Counted from the first letter of the stretch, positions 1-8,250 are shown. The stretch is 13,623 bases of DNA from Proteiniphilum sp. UBA4084 (GCA_002383605.1 DFYK01000110.1:3592-17214), one strand, 5' to 3'. Made by a program: numbers and translations. The notes: generated from the sequence alone by a model not told the origin.

Positions 1-25
1 TTTCCTTTCACAAAAATAAATAGCA

Positions 26-1282
26 ATGAAAAACAGACTGAACAAAACAGCGCAAGGGAGCATTGGTTTATTGCTCCTGACAAGACTATTTGAAAGATTT
101 GCCTTCTATCTGGTGCTATCCATCCCGGCAAACTTTCTGATGGAGATAGTGCAACCCGGGGTGAAAAATATGGGCTTCTATTACAGCTTTTTCATGGTTG
201 CGTTGATAATCACCACTTTTTTTGCAGGACTACTGGGTGATAAGCGCAACCGAAACAAAGTTGTGATTACCGGCTTTGTACTCCTGACTACAATGTACCT
301 GGCGGTTCCCTTCCTGTCGGGAGTGAGCTTCCTGCTGATAACCGCTTTCGTACTGATGGGTGCCGGTGTGGGTCTCACACTACCCAATATGGTGGTGCTG
401 CTGGGTAACCTCTACAATGAGAAAGACAACGAGATTCGCGGGCTCTCCGGATTTATCCTCTATACTTTCATGGCCGAGTTGGGAGGGTTGCTGGCACCGC
501 TGAGCACAAGTTTTCTGAAAACACGATGGGGCTTCACCCCCATCTTCCTGCTGGCAGGGGCCTGCGGTCTGGTCGCATTGCTCCTTTTCATGCAGTTCAC
601 CCGCACATACCGCCTGACCAACCCAGCAGCAGCGCAGCAACCCGACCAACCCTCCGTTCTCATGAGAAAACAGCACAGGGTTATCCTTTTGTCTGTTCTG
701 ATCACGGCACTGATGATAAGTTTTTCACTGCAGCTCAGGGGGACGACGCTGGTATTGGCACTAAAAGATTTTACGGGGTGGGCCACTGAGTTGTCCTCGA
801 TACTAACTCCAATGGAAGGGTATCTTCTACCGCTCCTTATCCTCCTGTTTTTTGGATGGGTCATGCACATCAAATCGATGCACTGGGGCAGAATCTTTCA
901 GCTAATGCTTCTAGGTTTGGCTTTCGCCATCGTCGGTTATCTGGCCTTTGCCGGCTTCATACCGTTGAAGGGGTTCATCGGAGAAAAGTTCATCATTTAT
1001 CCAGCCTACTCCTTCCTGCTCATTGCAGAGTCAATACTTACATCTATTTTTCTCTATACCGTTTACAGGAACTCCCCCGCGAAGTACAAAGGCCTCTTCC
1101 AGGGAATATACTACGCTGTGCTGGCTCTAGCCAGCAGTCTGTTGTTCACGGGAAGATCGCTCTACGAGAGCATGGAATCGAAGGTGTTCGTGCTAATTGC
1201 CGCGTTGCTGCTGATCAACGCCATCGTGATTATATGGTTGAAGCGACACGTAGCCTCTTTATCCTATCTTCTCCTAATATAG
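26..1282 (+). CDS. POT/PTR2-like major facilitator transporter
   Basis: A 418-residue polytopic inner-membrane protein with about 12 hydrophobic segments (for example near residues 11-38, 52-70, 79-96, 101-128, 171-190, 217-235, 265-281, 290-311, 321-346, 355-375 and 386-405). The first helix carries FERFAFY (residues 22-28), resembling the E-R-F-x-Y-Y signature of proton-coupled oligopeptide transporters. GLLGDKRNR (69-77) matches the loop 2-3 motif, and AES (334-336) followed by NSPAKYKGLFQG (349-360) resembles the helix-10 region of that family. In canonical members the helix-1 motif is ExxER; here it reads RLFER, so the first Glu is Arg20. Substrate is unknown; peptides are the family default but that is inference. 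The ATG at 26 fits the start of the hydrophobic N-terminus. It converges on the minus-strand flavoprotein gene, with 59 bases between them. Confidence 0.8.
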   Translation: MKNRLNKTAQGSIGLLLLTRLFERFAFYLVLSIPANFLMEIVQPGVKNMGFYYSFFMVALIITTFFAGLLGDKRNRNKVVITGFVLLTTMYLAVPFLSGVSFLLITAFVLMGAGVGLTLPNMVVLLGNLYNEKDNEIRGLSGFILYTFMAELGGLLAPLSTSFLKTRWGFTPIFLLAGACGLVALLLFMQFTRTYRLTNPAAAQQPDQPSVLMRKQHRVILLSVLITALMISFSLQLRGTTLVLALKDFTGWATELSSILTPMEGYLLPLLILLFFGWVMHIKSMHWGRIFQLMLLGLAFAIVGYLAFAGFIPLKGFIGEKFIIYPAYSFLLIAESILTSIFLYTVYRNSPAKYKGLFQGIYYAVLALASSLLFTGRSLYESMESKVFVLIAALLLINAIVIIWLKRHVASLSYLLLI

Positions 1283-1341
1283 TCCAAATATTCTCCAAAT
1301 AGATCCGGGTCGTTGCATAATGGTCATCCTTCTGTGACGAA

Positions 1342-2361
1342 TCACCACTCCAGGTCTTCCATCAACTTGTCGGAGTGCAGCAACATGTCGATATATTGTG
1401 CTCTTTTGTAGATAAGCAGGGTATTGTTTTTGTTGAGTACGCTATCGGAGAGCTTACCCTTGAACTGATCGATCTGATTGTAACCTTTGCGCTGCATCCA
1501 GTCGTCTATCTCACGGTTTATCTCACCGATACGTTCCATGCCGTGTCGGTAAGCAGCACTCACAACTTGTACACAGGAAGCGCCGGATAGAAGCACTTTG
1601 ATTACATCGGCGCCGTCCTGAATGCCACGACTACTGCAAATGTCCGCTTTTACACGACCATAGAGCATTCCTGCATAGCGTAACGACTCCTTGTACTCAC
1701 CTTTGTGGGTGAGATTGAAGGCTCTTCTGTGATTCTCATGCCAGATATCCACATCGGGCTGAAAAAAAGCATTGAAGAGCACCATGCCGTCAATACCCTT
1801 TTCATCAAGCCGTTTGGCAAAATGAAGGATGTTGGTATAACCTGAACTCAGTTTCACGCTCACAGGAATAGAAAGCTGCTGTTTGACGGCTGCAACAATA
1901 TCTGCCTGATGCTGCTCAATGGCAGTTGCATCAAGATCAAAATTTACTGGAATCTGGTAGAGGTTTAGTTCAATACCATCCACACCGGTCTCCTCGATCA
2001 TTTTTGCATATCTGATCCAACTCGTTTCGTTCACGCAGTTGAGGCTGGCGATCACAGGGATGGAGAGGCTCTCCTTCACCTTGCGGAGCTTCACCAGGTA
2101 ATAGTCGATATCAGAACTGTCGATGTCGGGATGGAGGGTGACCATCTCCGCATGAATATCGTTGTACTGACTGATTTTCTCGTCGTGATACAGGTTCTCC
2201 ATCTGTATCTGCTCCTCGAAAAGTGATTTATAGACTACGGCGGCAGCCCCCTGTTCTTCTGCTTTTTTTAGCATATCGGGATGAGAGGTAAGTTCCGAGG
2301 CGCCCAGGATGACTGGGCTGCTGAGCCTGAGGCCCATGAAGGATGTTTCCATGTTCTTCAT
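1342..2361 (-). CDS. Dihydroorotate-dehydrogenase-like flavoprotein (TIM barrel)
   Basis: A 339-residue protein resembling the dihydroorotate-dehydrogenase-like group, a family of class 1 DHOD homologues. Visible barrel elements are the N-terminal FMGLRLSSPVILGASELT, then PVIASLN, GVDGIELNLY, PVSVKLSSGY (a Lys candidate for FMN binding), and the C-terminal SSRGIQDGADVIKVLLSGAS followed by VQVVSAAYRHG, which corresponds to the FMN-phosphate end of the barrel. Class 1 enzymes have NLSCPN with a catalytic Cys; the equivalent stretch here reads NLYQIP, so the usual base appears lost and true dihydroorotate oxidation is doubtful. It is cytosolic with no signal peptide. A downstream ATG three codons in is an alternative start. 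It is followed by the convergent MFS gene; the DUF389 gene lies 140 bases upstream on the same strand, so co-transcription is possible. Confidence 0.8.
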   Translation of the reverse strand: MKNMETSFMGLRLSSPVILGASELTSHPDMLKKAEEQGAAAVVYKSLFEEQIQMENLYHDEKISQYNDIHAEMVTLHPDIDSSDIDYYLVKLRKVKESLSIPVIASLNCVNETSWIRYAKMIEETGVDGIELNLYQIPVNFDLDATAIEQHQADIVAAVKQQLSIPVSVKLSSGYTNILHFAKRLDEKGIDGMVLFNAFFQPDVDIWHENHRRAFNLTHKGEYKESLRYAGMLYGRVKADICSSRGIQDGADVIKVLLSGASCVQVVSAAYRHGMERIGEINREIDDWMQRKGYNQIDQFKGKLSDSVLNKNNTLLIYKRAQYIDMLLHSDKLMEDLEW

Positions 2362-2501
2362 TTAATTGACAAATAATGTAAAACGAAAAAATGTTTCAGG
2401 TATAACAGCAGAAATGCTGGAAAAGTTTTTCAAAGGAAACAGTTTATCCGTTAAGTTGTCCTCCTGATGGAAAAACATGTTTTCCACGACATCCTCCAGC
2501 A

Positions 2502-3845
2502 TTATGATTCCTCAATCACCATCTTCGCACGCGGGTTGTTGAGCCTGCTCTTCAGCCACTCCTCAATCTTGTTCCTGTCAATGAAACGCAGCCCGTTGCG
2601 CGGGACAGTGAAGATCACTACCGGCACCATTCCGGAGCGCTGCGTGGAGTCATTCACGGCTGAGAAGAGATAGGTCTCGGCGTAGGAGCAGCCGACGATC
2701 TGCGGGAAGAGCGGCTTGATCTCCGAAAGTATCTTCTCCCCGAAAAGTGGAATATTGCGTATGCTGTCTATCCGTCCCTCACTCTGCCGCAGGTTAAAAG
2801 TGGTGGCCGCCAGCTGCGCGGTCAAACGTTCCGATTCCGACTGGTATTTCCGCATGTTCTCCTGCACCAGGCTGGCATCATATCCCTGCCGGATTACAAG
2901 CCGTGCAGTATCAAGCCGGTGTATCAATGCCTTCTCAATTACCTCTCCCCTGATGGAGTCGTTCAGACCATAACCGGAGTATAGCAGCTCCACTGTGCGT
3001 GAGACAGGATTTACTTGTCTGTTTTGAAGATAGTTCCCGCCCAGCAGGGTCACCTCTCCGATAAAATTATCAGCCCGCTGAGCAAATTCCTCATTCTTCA
3101 CCAATTTGACGCCGAAGATGATGCTGGGAACCAGTGTCAGGATGATAACAGCCGTTAAGACCCGGTTCACATGTTTCTTCCTTGCAGGATCGACGATGGA
3201 GCGGATGGGAAATTTTAGAAACTGGCAGACGATCAGTGCGGCGAAGGCTATAAAAACCGTATTAATGGTGAAAAGATAGAGAGCCCCGAAGAAAAAGTTC
3301 AACTGCAGCGTGGCCAGACCGTAACCGGCCGTGCAGATGGGCGGCATCAGGGCCGTGGCGATTGCCACACCGGGAATCACGTTGCCCTTCAGGCGGCTGC
3401 TCATGGCTACGATGCCGGCCAGACCTCCAAAGAGAGCGATGATCACATCGTAAATGGTGGGACTGGTGCGTGCCAGTAGCTCGGAATGTGCTTCGTTGAG
3501 CGGGGAGAGCAGGAAGTAAAGTGCGGAAGTGAGAAGGCTCACCCCCACTGCAAAAGAGAAATTCTTCAGGGAACGCCGAAACAGTTGAAAGTCGTAGGTG
3601 GCCAAGCTGTATCCCATCCCGTTGATGGGACCCATCAGCGGAGAGATAAGCATAGCGCCAATGATGACCGCTGTTGAGTTCATGTTGAGGCCCACAGAAG
3701 CCACCACGATGGCAAACATCAGCACCCAGAGGTTGGTGCCGCGGAAGACAATCCCGCTCTCTATGTTCTCATGAATAGTGTCATAACTCTCCATTTCACT
3801 ACGGAGGTCAAACCACTGCAGTAACTTATCCACTCTCTTCCCCAT
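2502..3845 (-). CDS. DUF389 family membrane protein
   Basis: A 447-residue protein of the DUF389 (TIGR00341-type) family, whose function is not established. Seven hydrophobic segments lie in the first 250 residues (about 39-55, 57-72, 95-114, 131-150, 155-180, 184-210 and 228-248). They include the family hallmarks STAVIIGAMLISPLMGPING (57-76) and, at 155-176, a stretch containing IPGVAIATALMPPICTAG. The remainder (about 250-447) is soluble, with a Glu/Arg/Gln-rich stretch near 326-362 likely to form a coiled coil and a C-terminal alpha/beta tail ending NNPRAKMVIEES. The protein therefore looks like a membrane core with a C-terminal soluble domain. A TAGATTTG promoter-like element lies 18 bases upstream of the ATG, giving a very short leader. 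Confidence 0.85.
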   Translation of the reverse strand: MGKRVDKLLQWFDLRSEMESYDTIHENIESGIVFRGTNLWVLMFAIVVASVGLNMNSTAVIIGAMLISPLMGPINGMGYSLATYDFQLFRRSLKNFSFAVGVSLLTSALYFLLSPLNEAHSELLARTSPTIYDVIIALFGGLAGIVAMSSRLKGNVIPGVAIATALMPPICTAGYGLATLQLNFFFGALYLFTINTVFIAFAALIVCQFLKFPIRSIVDPARKKHVNRVLTAVIILTLVPSIIFGVKLVKNEEFAQRADNFIGEVTLLGGNYLQNRQVNPVSRTVELLYSGYGLNDSIRGEVIEKALIHRLDTARLVIRQGYDASLVQENMRKYQSESERLTAQLAATTFNLRQSEGRIDSIRNIPLFGEKILSEIKPLFPQIVGCSYAETYLFSAVNDSTQRSGMVPVVIFTVPRNGLRFIDRNKIEEWLKSRLNNPRAKMVIEES

Positions 3846-3862
3846 GGCAATGCATCTTTTCG

Positions 3863-3870
3863 CAAATCTA
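3863..3870 (-). promoter_or_regulatory. Putative -7 element of the DUF389 gene
   Basis: The minus strand reads TAGATTTG, a match to the Bacteroidetes housekeeping -7 consensus TAnnTTTG, followed by CG. Transcription would start roughly 11-13 bases before the DUF389 ATG. No convincing -33 TTTG is seen at the expected spacing, so this rests on the -7 box alone. Confidence 0.4.
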
Positions 3871-3940
3871 CAAAAAAAATTGTACCCCGTCCATAGGCGG
3901 AGAACAATTTATTCGTATGAATCAACAAAAAACGGAATCT

Positions 3941-5131
3941 TCAGAGTATACCCAATTTCTTGAAGATGGCAGTGATGCTCTCGATAGAGCGATCCACTTG
4001 TTCATAGGTATGTGTAGCCATCAGCGAATAACGAATCAGCGTATCGCTGGATGAAACGGCAGGAGGCACAACCGGATTGACAAAGATACCCTCTTCGAAA
4101 AGCATTTTGGTAATTAGAAAGGTTTTATCATTGTCCCTTACGTAGAGCGGCAGGATAGGCGTAGAAGTGGGACCCAACTCAAACCCTCTTTCCCGGAACT
4201 GGTTGATGGCATAATCTGTGAGTTCCCACAACCGCTTTACACGTTCCGGCTCTGATTTAAGTACATCGAGTGCAGCAGAGGCAGCGGCAGTTGCGGCCGG
4301 CGTAATACTGGCACTGAAGATATTGGTTCTGGCGTTGTGACGTAAAAAGTTGATTACCGGATAGGAACCGGCAACAAATCCACCAATGGAAGCGAGTGAC
4401 TTGCTGAAAGTACCCATCACCAGATCTACATCGTCGAGCAGGCCGAAGTGATCACAGACACCGCGGCCGCTGTATTTTTTACCCAGCACGCCCAGGCCAT
4501 GTGCCTCATCCACCATGATATTGGCGTTGTATTTGCGTGCCAGCTTCACGATCTCCGGCAGATTGGCCAGATCACCTTCCATACTGAAAACTCCATCCAC
4601 AATGATTAGTTTCACTTTTCTTGAATCACAACGCTTGAGTTGTTTCTCCAGAGAATCCATGTCGTTGTGCCGGAACTTGTACTTGGTGGAGAATGATGTT
4701 CGGATTCCTTCAATAATGGATGCATGGTCTCTCTCGTCCCAGATGATATACTCATCCCTTCCGGTAAGGCATCCCAGCACTCCTTCATTTACACTAAATC
4801 CGGTGGAGAAAACAACGGCCTCATCCTTATTCATAAAGTTGGCGAGTTTTCTTTCCAGCTCCAGATGGATGTCGAGGGTACCGTTTAAAAAGCGGGATCC
4901 GGCCATCCCCGTACCATATTTTTTGGTCGCGGCGACAGCTGCCTCCTTCACTTTCGGGTGGTTGGTCAGCCCCAGGTAGGCATTCGAACCGAACATCAAT
5001 ACTTTCTTCCCGCTGATGAGAACTTCTGTATCCTGATCGCTTTCAATAGCCCGGAAGTAGGGATAGATGCCGGCAGCTTTTGCACGCTGCGGAGCATCGT
5101 ATTTCATCATTTTTTCTTTTAAAAGATTCAT
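3941..5131 (-). CDS. spt: Serine palmitoyltransferase-type alpha-oxoamine synthase
   Basis: A 396-residue fold-type-I PLP enzyme of the alpha-oxoamine synthase family (SPT, KBL, BioF), usual length for the group. Motifs in order: GSNAYLGL (48-55); GTGMAGSRFLNGT (73-85); DERDHAS with the PLP-stacking His136; DEAHGLGVLG (208-217), whose Asp208 would contact the pyridine nitrogen; and TFSKSLASIGGF (241-252) with Lys244 as the Schiff-base lysine. The TFSKS-ASIGGF form is the one I associate with serine palmitoyltransferases. The role would then be to condense L-serine with an acyl-CoA to make 3-ketosphinganine, the first step of Bacteroidales sphingolipid synthesis, in the cytosol. BioF or glycine C-acetyltransferase activity is the alternative. 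No biotin genes or threonine dehydrogenase lie nearby. The start MNLLKEKMMKYDAP resembles family N-termini. The gene is divergent from ferritin across a 219-base gap. Confidence 0.85.
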   Translation of the reverse strand: MNLLKEKMMKYDAPQRAKAAGIYPYFRAIESDQDTEVLISGKKVLMFGSNAYLGLTNHPKVKEAAVAATKKYGTGMAGSRFLNGTLDIHLELERKLANFMNKDEAVVFSTGFSVNEGVLGCLTGRDEYIIWDERDHASIIEGIRTSFSTKYKFRHNDMDSLEKQLKRCDSRKVKLIIVDGVFSMEGDLANLPEIVKLARKYNANIMVDEAHGLGVLGKKYSGRGVCDHFGLLDDVDLVMGTFSKSLASIGGFVAGSYPVINFLRHNARTNIFSASITPAATAAASAALDVLKSEPERVKRLWELTDYAINQFRERGFELGPTSTPILPLYVRDNDKTFLITKMLFEEGIFVNPVVPPAVSSSDTLIRYSLMATHTYEQVDRSIESITAIFKKLGIL

Positions 5132-5205
5132 TTAAAGGAAATTAAAAAAATAAACTTCTTCCTTAAACAATGCAAGAGGGATCTACTTTTCAAGAAACCA
5201 ATGTG

Positions 5206-5213
5206 CAAAGATA
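5206..5213 (-). promoter_or_regulatory. Putative -7 element of the spt gene
   Basis: The minus strand reads TATCTTTG followed by CA, a perfect match to TAnnTTTG. It lies about 75 bases upstream of the spt ATG, implying a leader of roughly 65-70 nt. A TTG lies 24 bases further upstream, slightly longer than the usual spacing, so the -33 box is uncertain. Confidence 0.5.
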
Positions 5214-5300
5214 GCAATTAATTTAAATAGTCGGGGGCAACCATTATTTTTTGATTCGGGCAACAAGTTCCGGGAGTTTCTTCTAAACTTTTTTGATTTG

Positions 5301-5310
5301 AAAACGTTTT
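5301..5310. promoter_or_regulatory. AAAACGTTTT palindrome upstream of ferritin
   Basis: A perfect 10-base palindrome, 40 bases before the ferritin ATG, inside the ferritin/spt divergent intergenic region. The shape resembles operators of LacI-type regulators. Its position suggests control of the ferritin promoter, but no regulator is encoded nearby and a palindrome this short can occur by chance. Confidence 0.25.
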
Positions 5311-5350
5311 AACATTATCGAACACATTTAATGAATAAACAAAAACAACT

Positions 5351-5869
5351 ATGGTAAGCAAAGATTTAGAAAATGCTATTAATAAGCAGATTAATGCTGA
5401 ATTTTGGTCAGCCTATCTCTATCTGTCAATGTCGTCTCATTTTTCACACGAAGGCCTTCCGGGTTTTGCCAACTGGTTTAAGGTGCAGTTTCAGGAAGAA
5501 CAGGATCATGCAGTAAAATTTATGAATTATCTTATTTCGAAAGGGAATAAAGTGGAGTTGACACCGATTGAAAAGGTAGATACCTCCTGGGAGTCGCTGT
5601 TGAATGCTTTTCAAGACACGCTGAAACATGAGAGAATTGTTACCTCGCTCATCAACAATTTGGTTTCGCTTGCACGCAAAGAGAACGACTATGCCACCGA
5701 AAACATGTTGCAGTGGTTTGTAAATGAACAGGTAGAGGAAGAAGAGACAGCCCAGGCCATGATCGACAGTCTGAAGTTAATCGGCAGCAATGGATTTGGC
5801 ATCTATACCATGGACAAGGAGCTGGCACAGAGGAAATACACGCCCCTCGACACTTCCGTAAATCCTTAA
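5351..5869 (+). CDS. ftnA: Non-haem ferritin (FtnA type)
   Basis: A 172-residue four-helix-bundle ferritin, normal length for a bacterial non-haem ferritin. The ferroxidase ligands fall exactly where E. coli FtnA has them: Glu17 (AEFWSAYLY), Glu50 and His53 (EEQDHA), Glu94 (KHERI), and Gln127 with Glu129/Glu130 (NEQVEEEE). Glu49 and Glu126 are also present as possible third-site ligands. No Met lies in a haem-binding position that I can recognise. The cytosolic 24-mer would oxidise Fe2+ and store ferric iron. The promoter would lie in the 219-base region shared with spt. The TraB-like gene starts 41 bases downstream and could be co-transcribed, though an AT-rich inverted repeat lies in the gap. 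Confidence 0.95.
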   Translation: MVSKDLENAINKQINAEFWSAYLYLSMSSHFSHEGLPGFANWFKVQFQEEQDHAVKFMNYLISKGNKVELTPIEKVDTSWESLLNAFQDTLKHERIVTSLINNLVSLARKENDYATENMLQWFVNEQVEEEETAQAMIDSLKLIGSNGFGIYTMDKELAQRKYTPLDTSVNP

Positions 5870-5881
5870 CTGAGAGACTTT

Positions 5882-5909
5882 TTTAATATTTAAGTGATTT
5901 AATATTAAA
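5882..5909 (+). repeat. Inverted repeat covering the gap before the TraB-like start
   Basis: TTTAATATT (5882-5890) and AATATTAAA (5901-5909) are perfect 9-base inverted arms around a 10-base spacer. The right arm ends directly at the GTG start codon of the next gene. In RNA this would be a weak A-U hairpin in the translation initiation zone, and there is no T-tract to make it a clear terminator. It could modulate initiation or be a protein-binding site. Confidence 0.35.
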
Positions 5910-6812
5910 GTGAAAAAGAAAATATTCTCATTGGCAACATTCATCCTGTTGCTTTCCTGCATTGGTGCCTCCACACGGGGCACCGGTTCTTTGCTGTGGA
6001 GGATATCCGGAAATGGACTGGAACAACCTTCGTATCTCTTTGGCACACACCATCTGGTGCCTGTTTCCTTTCTCGATTCCGTTTCGGGAGTCAAAGATGT
6101 CTTTGAAAATACGGCGCAGACGGTTGGTGAACTCGATATGAGTGATATGGCGCAGATGCAGATGCAAATTATGGGTGAATCCACCATGCCAACCGGGGTC
6201 GCATATGATTCGCTTTTGTCACCGGAAGAGGTGGCGCTGCTCGACAGCACCCTCGCCCGGTTAATGGGAGTTGGATTGGGGCAGTTGGGCACCCTTAAAC
6301 CGGCTCTTCTATCAAACCTGATCTCTGTTACCCTATATCAGAAGTATTATCCATCTCTCTCATCCGGGGCAAGCCTCGATCAGTATTTTCAGGAGGAGGC
6401 ATTGAAGCGTGCACACCCGGTAATCGGACTGGAAACCACCGAAGATCAGATTCATTTGTTGCTCAATGCACAAACATTGGAAAGACAGGCAGAATTATTG
6501 ATCTGCATGGTTAAACATCCCGAATTACTGAAAGAGCAGATGGATGAACTGCAGGCAGCTTATCACGCACAAGATATTGATGCCCTGTATACACTCTCTG
6601 TAAAAGAGTTGCCCGACGATCCCTGTCCCTCCAGCGAAGAGGAAAAAAATGCACTGAACAAAGACCGCAACGAGAAATGGCTGGAGAAACTACCCGCAAT
6701 CATGAAGGAAAAATCTTCATTCATTGCCGTGGGATGTCTTCACCTCCCGGGAGAAGAGGGTTTGATTAAAGGACTGAGAAAACTGGGTTATCGTGTTGAA
6801 GCGGTGAAATAA
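5910..6812 (+). CDS. TraB/GumN-family lipoprotein
   Basis: A 300-residue protein of the TraB/GumN/PrgY/TIKI-type superfamily. The start is GTG; it gives a good signal peptide, MKKKIFSLATFILLLSC, with lipobox LLSC and the lipidated Cys at 17, so the product should be a periplasm-facing lipoprotein. The two GxxH motifs of the family are seen as GTHH (45-48) and GCLH (275-278). A conserved Glu sits in IGLETTED (Glu175), and Arg253 in DRNEKW. These match residues proposed to bind metal in TIKI-like proteases, so metallopeptidase activity is plausible but unproven; the biological role in Bacteroidetes is unknown. It lies 40 bases after ferritin and its stop codon is one base from the stop of the convergent rRNA methyltransferase gene. 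Confidence 0.85.
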   Translation: MKKKIFSLATFILLLSCIGASTRGTGSLLWRISGNGLEQPSYLFGTHHLVPVSFLDSVSGVKDVFENTAQTVGELDMSDMAQMQMQIMGESTMPTGVAYDSLLSPEEVALLDSTLARLMGVGLGQLGTLKPALLSNLISVTLYQKYYPSLSSGASLDQYFQEEALKRAHPVIGLETTEDQIHLLLNAQTLERQAELLICMVKHPELLKEQMDELQAAYHAQDIDALYTLSVKELPDDPCPSSEEEKNALNKDRNEKWLEKLPAIMKEKSSFIAVGCLHLPGEEGLIKGLRKLGYRVEAVK

Positions 6813-6813
6813 C

Positions 6814-8223
6814 TCATTTTTTCTCCAGCAGCACCACATTCTCCACATGATGGGTGTGCGGAAACATGTCCACCGGCTGCATGCGTGTAACGCGGTATTT
6901 GCTATCCAGCAGGTTCAGGTCGCGTGCCTGTGTAGCCGGATTGCAACTCACGTAGACAATTCTTTGCGGCTCAGCAAGCAAAATGGCGTTTACCACATCT
7001 TCGTGCATCCCGGCACGGGGAGGGTCGGTGATAATCACATCGGGGCGTCCGTGCTCAGCGATAAATCCTGCGGTAAGCACATCCTTCATATCACCGGCAT
7101 AAAAGCGTGTATTTTCGATCTGGTTAATTGCTGAATTGACTTTCGCGTCGGCAATCGCTTCCTCCACGTACTCTATCCCAATTACTTCCCTGGCATTGCG
7201 TGCCACGAAGTTGGCGATGGTACCCGTACCGGTATAAAGGTCGTACACCAGCTCATCGCCTGTGAGCTGCGCGAAACTATGTGCCACCTCATAGAGGTGA
7301 TGCGCCTGTTCGCTGTTGGTCTGGTAGAACGACTTGGGGCCTATGCGAAACTTCAGACCTTCCATCTCCTCAAATATATGATCACGTCCACTCCAGGTTA
7401 TCACCTCCTGATCGGTGATTGTGTCATTTGCTTTTTGGTTAACGATGTAGAGCAGCGAATCAATTTGTGGAAAACGTCCACCTATAAAATTCATCAGCTT
7501 CTCTCTTTTTTCTGCATCCTCTTCATAAAAGACAACCACCACCATCCATTCGCCAATGGAACTGTTGCGAATCATCAGCGTGCGCATCAGTCCCTGCTGA
7601 TTGCGAAGATCGAAAAAAGAATATCCATTCTCCAGACAGAACTCCCGTATAGAATTTCTGATTTGATTGGCCAGATCATCCATCAGCCAGCACTTGTCTA
7701 TATCCAGCACCTTGTCGAACATCCCCGGGATATGGAAACCCAGTGCGTTCATCCGGGAGAACCGTTCGTCGGTGTTAATCTCTTCATCCGTAAGCCATCG
7801 CTTGTTGGAAAAGGTAAACTCCAGCTTGTTCCGGTAAAAAGTATCTTTGGGTGCACCCAGGATGGGTGTTATTTCAGGCAAAGATATTTTGCCGATACGC
7901 TCCAGGTTATCCTGCACCTGTTTCTGTTTGTATTTCAGTTGTTCCGGGTAAGGCAGCTGCTGCCACTTGCATCCTCCGCACACCCCGAAATGGCTGCAAA
8001 AGGGCGTTGTCCTGTTTTCGGAATATTTTTCAAAGCGCATCACCCTGCCCTCAGCGTAGCTGTTCTTTTTGCGCGTCAGCTGCAGGTCCACCACATCGCC
8101 CGGTACAGCAAAGGGTACGAATACCGCCATGCCATCTACCTTTGCAATTGCTTTGCCTTCAGCTGCCACGTCGGTGATCAGTATCGACTCAAGCAGGGGA
8201 AGCTCTTTTCTTTTTCTTGCCAT
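6814..8223 (-). CDS. rlmD: 23S rRNA (uracil-5-)-methyltransferase, RlmD/RumA type
   Basis: A 469-residue SAM-dependent RNA m5U methyltransferase. The N-terminus (about 8-65) is a TRAM-like RNA-binding domain. Four cysteines suited to a [4Fe-4S] cluster follow: Cys76, Cys82 and Cys85 (C-x5-C-x2-C) and Cys178 (DIDKCWL). The methyltransferase domain has DLYTGTGTIANF (328-339) for SAM, DPPRAG (400-405), the catalytic Cys427 in VSCNPATQARDL, and Glu461 in HVENV as the likely base. The enzyme should methylate C5 of a uridine in 23S rRNA. RlmD and the related RlmCD/TrmA-like enzymes cannot be told apart by motif alone, so the target position is inferred. A promoter-like TATCTTTG lies just upstream. 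The gene converges on the TraB-like gene. Confidence 0.9.
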   Translation of the reverse strand: MARKRKELPLLESILITDVAAEGKAIAKVDGMAVFVPFAVPGDVVDLQLTRKKNSYAEGRVMRFEKYSENRTTPFCSHFGVCGGCKWQQLPYPEQLKYKQKQVQDNLERIGKISLPEITPILGAPKDTFYRNKLEFTFSNKRWLTDEEINTDERFSRMNALGFHIPGMFDKVLDIDKCWLMDDLANQIRNSIREFCLENGYSFFDLRNQQGLMRTLMIRNSSIGEWMVVVVFYEEDAEKREKLMNFIGGRFPQIDSLLYIVNQKANDTITDQEVITWSGRDHIFEEMEGLKFRIGPKSFYQTNSEQAHHLYEVAHSFAQLTGDELVYDLYTGTGTIANFVARNAREVIGIEYVEEAIADAKVNSAINQIENTRFYAGDMKDVLTAGFIAEHGRPDVIITDPPRAGMHEDVVNAILLAEPQRIVYVSCNPATQARDLNLLDSKYRVTRMQPVDMFPHTHHVENVVLLEKK

Positions 8224-8242
8224 CTTTTACACTTTAGGAATG

Positions 8243-8250
8243 CAAAGATA
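8243..8250 (-). promoter_or_regulatory. Putative -7 element of rlmD
   Basis: The minus strand reads TATCTTTG followed by CA, a perfect TAnnTTTG match, ending 19 bases before the rlmD ATG. The leader would be only about a dozen nt. A TTG 22 bases upstream (8273-8275) may serve as the -33 box. Confidence 0.5.

Noticed and set aside
460..873. Minus-strand open frame inside the MFS gene
   Set aside because: Shadow frame; the plus frame shows clear transmembrane periodicity and family motifs.
2469..2485. Near-palindrome GGAAAAACATGTTTTCC downstream of the DUF389 gene
   Set aside because: Off by one base from symmetric, A/T-dominated, with no T-tract; not convincing as a terminator or operator.
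4515..4979. Plus-strand open frame of 154 codons inside spt
   Set aside because: Antisense shadow of the PLP-enzyme gene; Ser-rich translation with no domain.
5777..6292. Minus-strand open frame of 171 codons across ferritin and the TraB-like gene
   Set aside because: It overlaps two well-supported plus-strand genes and has a low-complexity Ser/Pro/Cys-rich composition with no motif.
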